From positions 1 through 5,145 of the forward strand of contig CBEVZC010000190.1 in the NCBI GenBank assembly GCA_965554225.1: a stretch of 5,145 nucleotides of DNA, written 5' to 3'. Origin of the DNA: BMS3ABIN04 sp965554225 (lineage in GTDB: Bacteria > Bacteroidota > Ignavibacteria > Ignavibacteriales > Melioribacteraceae). This document shows positions 1 through 5,145 of the stretch, in pieces (the stretch's first letter is position 1; every line of letters starts with the position of its first letter). The notes beneath the pieces were generated by a model, which was not told the origin of the DNA, searched no databases, and was given only the letters and a program-made list of their open reading frames with translations. The position numbers and the translations under genes are program-made.

Positions 1-1
1 T

Positions 2-319
2 TTAATTATTGGAGTTATTGCATCGGCAGATGGTTGGAATGTTATTTATATGGGTCCAAATCTACCAGGTGAAGAAATAGCTGCCGCAATCGATAAGCTT
101 CATCCTAAGGTTGTAGCTTTAAGTATTGTTTATCCCAGTGATGACTTTACATTAGATAAGGAAATGATAAAATTAAAATCCTTGCTTAATAATGGTTCTG
201 TTATTATTGCCGGTGGTAGAAGCGTAATGTCTTATGAACAAGCCTTAAATGATATGAATGCTAAAATAATTCTAGATATTGATGAGTTTAGAAAAGAATT
301 AGAATCACTCAGAATATAG
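2..319 (+). CDS. C-terminal part of a B12-binding-domain protein, probably a MerR-family (CarH/LitR-like) light-responsive regulator; 5'-truncated
   Basis: The frame is open from the left window edge, so the gene is partial and the ATG at 50 is an internal Met, not the start. The visible 105 residues look like the second half of a cobalamin-binding Rossmann domain. A GW-x-V-x-Y-MGPNLPGEEIAAA stretch (residues 11-29 of the fragment) is followed by a strand-loop ALSIVYP (39-45, the Ser-x-x element near the B12 nucleotide tail). Then comes IIAGGRS (68-74, the conserved Gly-Gly) and a C-terminal helix ending after about 30 residues. The (Y/L)GPNLPxEEIAAA wording is, from memory, typical of B12 domains of MerR-type regulators rather than of methyltransferases or mutases. 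CarH-type members bind adenosylcobalamin, repress in the dark and release DNA in light. The DNA-binding helix-turn-helix and the DxHxxG/ExxH cobalt-ligand region would lie upstream, so both the MerR assignment and photosensing are inferred. It sits 61 nt upstream of the redox operon in the same direction. Confidence 0.75.
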   Translation, partial: LIIGVIASADGWNVIYMGPNLPGEEIAAAIDKLHPKVVALSIVYPSDDFTLDKEMIKLKSLLNNGSVIIAGGRSVMSYEQALNDMNAKIILDIDEFRKELESLRI

Positions 320-334
320 ATTATATTTTTAAGC

Positions 335-347
335 TAAGAAGTTCTTA
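335..347. repeat. 13-bp perfect dyad (TAAGAA-G-TTCTTA) in the regulator-operon gap
   Basis: The gap at 320-380 contains two 6-nt inverted arms around a single G. It is the only clear symmetric element in this gap. The arms are AT-rich, the loop would be too short for a stable hairpin and no T-run follows, so it does not look like an intrinsic terminator. It could be a regulator-binding site, but dyads this short occur by chance in AT-rich DNA. I see no TACA-N5-TGTA-like CarH operator and no clear promoter in the gap. Confidence 0.25.
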
Positions 348-380
348 ATAGATTAATAAGACAAAAGGTATAGTTTTAAA

Positions 381-1130
381 ATGAAAGTTTATAAATTTAA
401 AGATAAAGTTGTGCTAATAATTGGAGCAACCGGTGGAATTGGTGAAGTTGTTTCAAGAAGACTGTCAGAAGAAAATGCAAAATTAATATTGTTTTCTAGA
501 AATAGTAAAAAACTTGACGAACTGGAAAAAAGTTTAAGTTCAGAGTCGATAAAAATTGTTGGTGATGCAACAAATGGTAATGATCTTGAAAATGCTGTAA
601 AGTTAGGAATTGAAAAGTATGGAAAAATTGACTCTCTAATACACGCAGTTGGGTCAATTGTGCTAAAACCAATTCATAATACTGATGAAGATACTTTTAG
701 AAACGTTGTTGAGCTTAACTTGATATCACCCTTTTTGTCCATAAAAGCTGTTATTAGAAAAATGATGAATCAAAAAAGTGGAAGTGTTGTTGTTATTTCT
801 TCTGTTGCAGGATCCAAAGGTTTAATGAATCATGAGGCAATAAGTGCTGCTAAAGGTGGTTTGGAGGCAATGATCAGATCAGCATCAGTAACTTATGCAA
901 AAAGAGGAATCAGATTTAATGGTGTTGCTCTTGGGTTAGTCGATACACCTTTGGCTAAATTTTTAACTCAGAATGAAATATCAATGAAAGCTTCTGAGTC
1001 ATTACATCCAATGGGGAGAATCGGAAAACCCGAAGATGTAGTTGAAGCTATACTTTACTTAGCTTCTGACGATTCTTCATGGGTAACGGGTACAATAATA
1101 CCAATTGATGGTGGAATGAAAGCAAATTAA
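381..1130 (+). CDS. SDR-family oxidoreductase with Ile in place of the catalytic Tyr
   Basis: This 249-residue protein has the usual length for a classical short-chain dehydrogenase and a complete Rossmann fold. The nucleotide-binding GATGGIG is at residues 15-21. S39-R40 after strand 2 suggests NADP(H), and D62 is the usual adenine-contacting Asp. Asn113 lies in ELNLIS, the candidate catalytic Ser141 is in VISSVAG, and Lys158 is in SAAKGG. The C-terminal half has the usual GVALGLVDTP, PMGRIGKPEDV and VTGTIIPIDGG motifs. The Tyr of YxxxK is absent: Ile154 sits four residues before Lys158 in NHEAISAAK, and the usual NAG at strand 4 is HAVGS (88-92). I recall other SDRs with a similar HEAIxAAK segment, so this is probably a subfamily trait rather than decay; the rest of the fold is intact. 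The substrate is unknown, and it may bind cofactor without standard carbonyl reduction. The ATG at 381 is preceded by AAAAGG at 363-368, a little far for a strong RBS. The flavoprotein gene starts 11 nt downstream. Confidence 0.88.
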   Translation: MKVYKFKDKVVLIIGATGGIGEVVSRRLSEENAKLILFSRNSKKLDELEKSLSSESIKIVGDATNGNDLENAVKLGIEKYGKIDSLIHAVGSIVLKPIHNTDEDTFRNVVELNLISPFLSIKAVIRKMMNQKSGSVVVISSVAGSKGLMNHEAISAAKGGLEAMIRSASVTYAKRGIRFNGVALGLVDTPLAKFLTQNEISMKASESLHPMGRIGKPEDVVEAILYLASDDSSWVTGTIIPIDGGMKAN

Positions 1131-1141
1131 GGTAACTGATA

Positions 1142-2170
1142 ATGCAAAATTTTGAAAAATATGATGTTGTAATTGTTGGTGCAGGTATTAGCGGTATTAC
1201 TGCCGGTAAGTATCTGCATAAAAATGGCTTTTCGGTAAAAATTTTGGATAAAGGAAAAGCTATTGGAGGTCGACTAGCAACACGAAGAATAAATTTTAAT
1301 GATGAGCAATTACAAATAGATTACGGCTGTAAATATCTAGAGGCTCATACTTTGGAATTTAGTCAAGAATTAGTCGACTTAATTAAAAATGATACCATTA
1401 AAAAATGGAATACCGAAAATCAAAATACACTTCTAGGTGAACTAGAAAACAAGCTCAAGTTTATCGGAAGACAAAGTATGAGACAAATTGCAATTGAGCT
1501 CTCTAAAGATTTGAATATAAGCAATGGTGTTAAAATTACAAATATTGATTATGCTGGCGATGAATGGAATGTAATTGATGATAAAAATAATTTAACAAAA
1601 GCCCAAACTATTATCTTAACAATGCCAGTCCCACAATCTCTTGAATTGATCAAAAATTCTAAACTAATAATTCCTACTGAAATTTATAATAATCTTTCAA
1701 AAGTTGAATATGCAAGAAGTATAGCTGGAATTCTTATTTTGGAAAACAGTAGTAATATTAAAAATGAAGGTGGATTAAAATTAGAAAATGGTCCAATTTC
1801 ATTTATCACTGATAATAATCTTAAAGGTGTAAATAATAGTTTAACAGCATTGACTATTGAAATGGCGAATGACTTTAGTATTGAAAATTGGGATAGATCA
1901 GATGAAGAAATAATTGAACTTATAATTGATGCGTCAAGTGAATATTTTAATTCAAAAGTCTTAAAATCCCAAATTCACAAATGGAAATATAGTACACCTC
2001 TAAAAAGTTATCCCAAAAAATTCGAATCCGTTAATTTGCCGGGCAAACTCTATTTTGCTGGAGACGCATTTTTAGGCAATAATGTTGAATCTGCATATCT
2101 ATCAGGACTATATTCAGCAAAAAGTTTGAACCATGATTATTTATATGAGCTGGGTGAAATTGAAATCTAA
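1142..2170 (+). CDS. Renalase-like NAD(P)/FAD-dependent oxidoreductase (amine-oxidase superfamily)
   Basis: A 342-residue flavoprotein. The dinucleotide-binding GAGISG is at residues 13-18, with Asp36 at the end of strand 2 to bind the FAD ribose. It is followed by IGGRLATRR (41-49), the extended GGR motif in the form seen in renalase-like proteins. The DYGCKYLEA stretch (60-68) matches the renalase-type DxGAQYF position. LTMPVPQ (159-165), HKWKYSTP (279-286) and the C-terminal FAD-closing YFAGDAFLGNNVESAYLSG (304-322) complete the family pattern. There is no signal peptide, so it should be cytosolic. Renalases oxidise aberrant NAD(P)H isomers, but bacterial homologues of this length are diverse and some lie in light- or singlet-oxygen-induced operons with lipid-modifying enzymes, so the substrate stays open. 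The ATG has AAGG at 1129-1132, overlapping the stop codon of the SDR gene. The stop codon overlaps the start of the next gene by one base (TAATG). Confidence 0.85.
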   Translation: MQNFEKYDVVIVGAGISGITAGKYLHKNGFSVKILDKGKAIGGRLATRRINFNDEQLQIDYGCKYLEAHTLEFSQELVDLIKNDTIKKWNTENQNTLLGELENKLKFIGRQSMRQIAIELSKDLNISNGVKITNIDYAGDEWNVIDDKNNLTKAQTIILTMPVPQSLELIKNSKLIIPTEIYNNLSKVEYARSIAGILILENSSNIKNEGGLKLENGPISFITDNNLKGVNNSLTALTIEMANDFSIENWDRSDEEIIELIIDASSEYFNSKVLKSQIHKWKYSTPLKSYPKKFESVNLPGKLYFAGDAFLGNNVESAYLSGLYSAKSLNHDYLYELGEIEI

Positions 2171-3603
2171 TGAAAGTTTTACTAACCGGTGCAACCGGAT
2201 ATATTGGAAAAAGACTTCTCCCACATTTGCTTAAGGCAAACCATCATGTTGTTTGTCTTGTTAGAGATCCAAGACGATTTCAAAGTCGTTATAAGGATAG
2301 TAATAATCTTGAAATCCTTAAAGCTGATTTACTAGATAAAGAAAGTCTTAAAAACATTCCTTCTGATATAGAAATTGCGTTTTATTTTGTTCATTCTATG
2401 GGCTCTTCTAAATCGGATTTTGCTAAACTTGAAGAAAAAACCGCAGAAAATTTTGTTTGGGCAGTTAATAGAACAAATACTAAGCAAATTATTTATTTGG
2501 GCGGAATAATAAATGATGAAAAAAATTTATCAAAGCATCTTAGCTCAAGATTAAATGTTGAAAAGATTCTTGAGAATGCAAAACCTGCATTTACAATTTT
2601 ACGAGCGGCAATAATAATTGGATCGGGAAGCGGATCTTTTGAAATTATTAGAGATCTTGCTGAAAAACTTCCGGTAATGGTTGCACCCAAATGGCTTAAA
2701 ACAAAATGTCAGCCAATAGCAATAAAGAATGTAATTGATTATTTATTGGGAGTTCTAAATCAGCCCTCTGCATTAAATAAAGTTTTTGATATTGGAGGAC
2801 CGGATATTCTAACTTATAAAGAGATGCTAATTGGTTATGCTCAAGTAAGAGGTTTAAGAAGGATGATAATTACAGTGCCGGTTTTAACTCCGCATCTCTC
2901 ATCATACTGGCTATATTTTGTAACATCAACAAACTTTTCTTTAGCCAGAAGTTTGGTAGCTAGTATGAAAAATGAAGTTATATGTAAAATAAATGGAATT
3001 GAAAAAGTAGTACAACCAAAATTGATAGGTTATAAGGAAGCAATAGAAAGAGCATTTAAAGTAATTGACTCTCATCAAGTTCCTTCAAGTTGGATTGATT
3101 CTGCAAGTGCCGGAAATTTAGAACAAAACTTTTTAGATAAAATAGAAGTTCCAAAATTTGGCTGTTTAATTGATGAAAGAAAACTTAATTATAATAATGA
3201 ATCAGAAAGAGTTTTAAAAAATATTTGGGAAATTGGAGGCAAAAAAGGTTGGTACACATGGAATTGGGCTTGGGTACTTAGGGGGTTTATTGATAAGTTG
3301 GTTGGCGGAGTTGGTTTGCGACGAGGAAGAAGAAGTCCAACTGAATTAAAACCTGGTGATGCTCTAGACTGGTGGCGGGTAATTTTGGCAGATAAAAAAT
3401 CGGGCAGATTAATTTTATACGCTGAAATGAAAGTCCCTGGAGAAGCCTGGCTCGAATTGGAAGTAAATGATGAAGAAAAAATATTTATTCAGAAAGCTAC
3501 ATTCAGACCAAATGGTTTATTAGGAAGATTATACTGGTATAGCTTGCTTCCAATTCACAAAATTATATTTAATGGAATGGCAAATAAAATTATAACAAAA
3601 TAA
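2170..3603 (+). CDS. YbjT-like protein: atypical NmrA-type NAD(P)-binding SDR fused to DUF2867
   Basis: The 477-residue length equals that of the E. coli YbjT family. The N-terminal Rossmann domain (about 1-300) opens with LLTGATGYIG (4-13), and Arg32 in LVRDP suggests NADP(H). AFYFVHSMG (70-78), ILRAAIIIGSGSGSFEIIRDLAEKLPVM (143-170) and QPIAIKNVIDYL (181-192) follow, all with recalled counterparts in YbjT. The classical YxxxK is not apparent, as expected for NmrA-like atypical SDRs. The C-terminal DUF2867 domain (about 325-470) contains WEIGGKKGWYTWNWAW (353-368), VGGVGLRRGRRSPTELKPGDALDWWRV (378-404), an AEMKVPGEAWLELEV strand pair (418-432) and FRPNGLLGRLYWYSLLPIHKIIFNGMA (445-471). This domain may form a lipid- or ligand-binding cavity, which is inference. 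YbjT itself is poorly characterised. The start overlaps the upstream stop codon and has only a distant GGGTG (2152-2156), so it is probably translated by coupling or reinitiation. Confidence 0.88.
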   Translation: MKVLLTGATGYIGKRLLPHLLKANHHVVCLVRDPRRFQSRYKDSNNLEILKADLLDKESLKNIPSDIEIAFYFVHSMGSSKSDFAKLEEKTAENFVWAVNRTNTKQIIYLGGIINDEKNLSKHLSSRLNVEKILENAKPAFTILRAAIIIGSGSGSFEIIRDLAEKLPVMVAPKWLKTKCQPIAIKNVIDYLLGVLNQPSALNKVFDIGGPDILTYKEMLIGYAQVRGLRRMIITVPVLTPHLSSYWLYFVTSTNFSLARSLVASMKNEVICKINGIEKVVQPKLIGYKEAIERAFKVIDSHQVPSSWIDSASAGNLEQNFLDKIEVPKFGCLIDERKLNYNNESERVLKNIWEIGGKKGWYTWNWAWVLRGFIDKLVGGVGLRRGRRSPTELKPGDALDWWRVILADKKSGRLILYAEMKVPGEAWLELEVNDEEKIFIQKATFRPNGLLGRLYWYSLLPIHKIIFNGMANKIITK

Positions 3604-3615
3604 ACGGAGAAAAAA

Positions 3616-4167
3616 ATGAATTTAATAACAATGGTTTTAGCTGCAGTATCATTATTTGGTGGTAACAATTCTGATTTAAAGTCCGCCAACATTCTTGATT
3701 TTAAGGTAAAAGATATCAACAAACAGGAAGTAAACCTTTCGGAATATAAAGGGAAGGTTTTGATGATTGTAAATGTTGCCAGTAAATGTGGCTTTACAAA
3801 ACAATATGCAGCACTGGAAAAAGTTTACGAAGAATATAAAGATCAAGGTTTCGAACTACTTGGATTCCCTTGTAATGATTTTGGTGGACAAGAACCGGGT
3901 TCTAATGAAGAAATAGCTGAATTCTGTTCGTTAAATTTTGGTGTAACATTCCCACTGTTCGATAAAGTAAAAGTTTTGGGAGATGACAAAGACCCTTTGT
4001 TTGAACTTCTTACAAATAACAACGTTACAGGAAAGTCAAATATCAAATGGAATTTTGAGAAATTCATTATTGACAAAGAAGGAAATGTTGTTGATAGATT
4101 TAGAAGTATCACAAAACCCGATAGTAAAAAAATTATATCATTAATTGAAAAAGAATTGAGGAAATAA
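3616..4167 (+). CDS. gpx: Glutathione peroxidase family, Cys-Cys (thioredoxin-type) hydroperoxidase with hydrophobic leader
   Basis: A 183-residue peroxidase that reduces H2O2 and organic or lipid hydroperoxides to water or alcohols. The peroxidatic Cys58 lies in NVASKCGFT (53-61). Gln92 lies in FGGQEPG (89-95) and Trp145-Asn146 in WNFEKF, giving the Cys/Gln/Trp/Asn active site. FPCNDFG holds the conserved Cys86. A second Cys, Cys104 in EIAEFCSLNFGVTFP, lies 46 residues after the peroxidatic Cys, the same spacing as the Cys36/Cys82 pair of yeast Gpx3, so thioredoxin is the more likely reductant than glutathione. There is no selenocysteine. The first about 16 residues (MNLITMVLAAVSLFGG) are extra to the core domain and hydrophobic but carry no basic residue, so they may be a weak signal or membrane anchor. 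The start is well supported: GGAG at 3606-3609 lies 6 nt upstream of ATG. The gene begins 12 nt after the YbjT-like gene and ends one nt before the CIA30 gene. Confidence 0.95.
   Translation: MNLITMVLAAVSLFGGNNSDLKSANILDFKVKDINKQEVNLSEYKGKVLMIVNVASKCGFTKQYAALEKVYEEYKDQGFELLGFPCNDFGGQEPGSNEEIAEFCSLNFGVTFPLFDKVKVLGDDKDPLFELLTNNNVTGKSNIKWNFEKFIIDKEGNVVDRFRSITKPDSKKIISLIEKELRK
4158..4162 (+). promoter_or_regulatory. Shine-Dalgarno GAGGA fixing the start of the CIA30 gene
   Basis: GAGGA inside the last codons of the peroxidase gene lies 6 nt before the ATG at 4169. A second in-frame ATG at 4208 would remove the hydrophobic leader, but it has only a weak AGCGGA at 4196-4201. This favours the longer, leader-containing product and implies coupled translation of the two genes. 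Confidence 0.6.
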
Positions 4168-4168
4168 A

Positions 4169-4714
4169 ATGTTAACAATAATTTTTATCATATTAAGCGG
4201 ACTAATCATGAACGGTGAAAAAACAATCTATGATTTTAGCTCAAAAGAATCATCTGGAGAATGGAGAATAATAAATGATGTTGTGATGGGAGGTGCTTCT
4301 AAAAGCAGTATACAATTAGAATCAGATGGTTATGCGAAATTTAGCGGTAGTCTATCCTCTGATAATAACGGCGGTTTTGCTTCGGTAAGGAGTTATTTAG
4401 AAGAAAATGATTTGGATGGTTATGAAGGAGTAATTATAAAAGCTAAAGGAGACGGTAATGTTTATAGTTTAAGATTTAGAACAAATCAAAATTATGATGG
4501 TATTTCATACCAAGCTAAATTTAAATCAGATAAGACAGAATGGAAGGAAATCAAAATTCCTTTTAGTGAATTTAAGCCTACTTTTAGAGGACGTATTATT
4601 CCAAATCAACCTAAACTAGAGTCCAAGAATATTCGCCAAGCTGGAATTTTAATTGCAGATGAACAATGGGGAAAATTTGAATTAGATATTCAATGGATAA
4701 AATTTTATAAATAA
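4169..4714 (+). CDS. CIA30-domain protein (complex I intermediate-associated protein 30 family), possibly exported or membrane-tethered
   Basis: A 181-residue protein in which one CIA30 domain fills residues 17-181. Family hallmarks are WRIINDVVMGGASKSS (32-47), GxAKFSGSLSSDNNGGFASVRS (54-75), YEGVIIKAKGDGNVYSLRFRT (85-105) and YDGISYQAKF (109-118). WKEIKIPFSEFKPTFRGR (125-142) and FELDIQWIKFYK (170-181) complete the set. The domain has a galactose-binding-like beta-sandwich. Mitochondrial CIA30 (NDUFAF1) is a complex I assembly factor, but bacterial stand-alone copies are uncharacterised and often lie near oxidoreductases, so complex I assembly should not be assumed. Residues 1-13 (MLTIIFIILSGLI) are strongly hydrophobic with no basic residue and no obvious cleavage site; the core would also fit a start at Met14. 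The gene begins one nt after the peroxidase stop and ends 11 nt before the lipoprotein gene, so the three are surely co-translated. Confidence 0.9.
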   Translation: MLTIIFIILSGLIMNGEKTIYDFSSKESSGEWRIINDVVMGGASKSSIQLESDGYAKFSGSLSSDNNGGFASVRSYLEENDLDGYEGVIIKAKGDGNVYSLRFRTNQNYDGISYQAKFKSDKTEWKEIKIPFSEFKPTFRGRIIPNQPKLESKNIRQAGILIADEQWGKFELDIQWIKFYK

Positions 4715-4725
4715 GGAAGTAAATT

Positions 4726-5145
4726 ATGAAAAAACTAATTTTAATATTATTTGCTGCAACCTTATTAGTCGGTTGTGCAACAACTTATACAAACAAAAAT
4801 CCGGTTGGAGAAATGTTCCCTAAAATTAGTGGCGAATCTTTGGAGAAGAATGAAATACAAATGCCTGATTATTTTAAGGGTAATCAAGTTGTACTTTTGT
4901 TGGGTTATGAACAAGATAGTCAATTTGATATTGATAGATGGTTAATTGGTTTGGATATGACCAATACAAATGTAAAAGTTTATGAACTTCCTACAATACA
5001 AGGGATGTTGCCAAGAATGTTTTCCACATTTATTGACGCAGGTATGAGAAAGGGAATACCTAAAGAATTGTGGGGAGGAGTAATAACTATTTATGCTGAT
5101 GGTGCTGAGCTTCAAGAATTCACCGGAAATGAAAACCCAAACAAC
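4726..5145 (+). CDS. Lipoprotein of unrecognised function, possibly thioredoxin/ATP10-like without CxxC; 3'-truncated by the window
   Basis: The reading frame is open for 140 codons to the right edge. ATG at 4726 follows AAGGAAG (4713-4719), a good Shine-Dalgarno overlapping the previous stop codon. The N-terminus is a textbook lipoprotein signal: KK, a hydrophobic stretch LILILFAATL, and lipobox L14-V15-G16-C17, so it should be lipidated and envelope-anchored. The mature part has NPVGEMFPKISGESL (25-39), GNQVVLLLGYEQDSQFDIDRWLIGL (52-76), KVYELPTIQGMLPRMFSTFIDAGMRKGIP (84-112) and WGGVITIYADGAELQEFTGNENPNN (116-140). The order FP..G..(strand 1)...VVLLLGY (strand 2)...VITIY loosely resembles AhpC/TSA-thioredoxin or ATP10-type folds, but there is no Cys after Cys17, so no classical redox centre. 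I recall similar sequences as unnamed conserved proteins, so the family is probably conserved, but the function is not known to me. Confidence 0.88.
   Translation, partial: MKKLILILFAATLLVGCATTYTNKNPVGEMFPKISGESLEKNEIQMPDYFKGNQVVLLLGYEQDSQFDIDRWLIGLDMTNTNVKVYELPTIQGMLPRMFSTFIDAGMRKGIPKELWGGVITIYADGAELQEFTGNENPNN

Noticed and set aside
50..319. ATG at 50 as a genuine start of a small protein
   Set aside because: The frame is open upstream to the window edge, the preceding residues continue the B12-domain pattern (GWNVIY before MGPNLP), and no ribosome binding site precedes the ATG.
321..350. Intrinsic terminator between the B12-domain gene and the SDR gene
   Set aside because: The T-run at 326-330 lies before the dyad on the plus strand, the arms are AT-rich with a one-base loop, and no T-run follows.
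363..380. Promoter -10-like TATAGT at 369-374 ahead of the SDR gene
   Set aside because: It lies only a few bases from the start codon and no matching -35 element is evident; such strings are common in this AT-rich DNA.
2493..2690. Minus-strand open frame of 65 codons opposite the YbjT-like gene
   Set aside because: It is wholly internal to a well-supported coding region and shows no motif.
3843..4178. Minus-strand open frame of 111 codons opposite the peroxidase gene
   Set aside because: It lies almost entirely antisense to a gene with a complete active site, has Ser/Phe/Leu-rich composition typical of antisense frames, and matches no family I recognise.
1..5145. CRISPR arrays, tRNA or rRNA genes, insertion sequences
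   Set aside because: No regularly spaced repeats, cloverleaf-like segments, transposase motifs or terminal inverted repeats were seen; nearly all sequence is accounted for by coding regions.

Overview
The window is AT-rich (roughly one third G+C by eye). It carries seven genes, all on the plus strand, packed with almost no intergenic space. Codon use favours AGA and A/T-ending codons. Recognisable Shine-Dalgarno sequences (GGAG, GAGGA, AAGGAAG) precede several genes. Together with the protein families this suggests a Bacteroidota/Chlorobiota-type bacterium, plausibly Ignavibacteria-like; this is an inference, because no rRNA or other phylogenetic marker is present.

Layout: (1) 2-319, the C-terminal end of a cobalamin-binding-domain protein, most likely a MerR-type B12-dependent (CarH/LitR-like) photoregulator, cut by the left edge. 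(2) A 61-nt gap with a short dyad but no convincing terminator. (3) 381-1130, a classical-type SDR whose active-site Tyr position holds Ile. (4) 1142-2170, a renalase-like FAD-dependent amine-oxidase-family protein. (5) 2170-3603, an atypical NmrA-like SDR fused to DUF2867, the architecture of E. coli YbjT. (6) 3616-4167, a thiol (Cys-Cys) glutathione peroxidase with a hydrophobic leader. (7) 4169-4714, a stand-alone CIA30-domain protein, also with a hydrophobic leader. (8) 4726 to the right edge, a lipoprotein of unrecognised function with a possible thioredoxin/ATP10-like outline but no CxxC.

Gaps between genes 3 to 8 are 11, -1, 12, 1 and 11 nt, so they almost certainly form one operon, possibly including the regulator. 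The parts fit a light- or oxidant-responsive stress module: a B12/light sensor, three cytosolic NAD(P)/FAD redox enzymes, and three products with hydrophobic N-termini that may work at the envelope, including a peroxidase. No substrate can be read from the sequence. The joint function, perhaps protection or modification of membrane lipids under photo-oxidative stress, is a hypothesis. It rests on gene content and on recalled similarity to light- or singlet-oxygen-induced clusters in proteobacteria.
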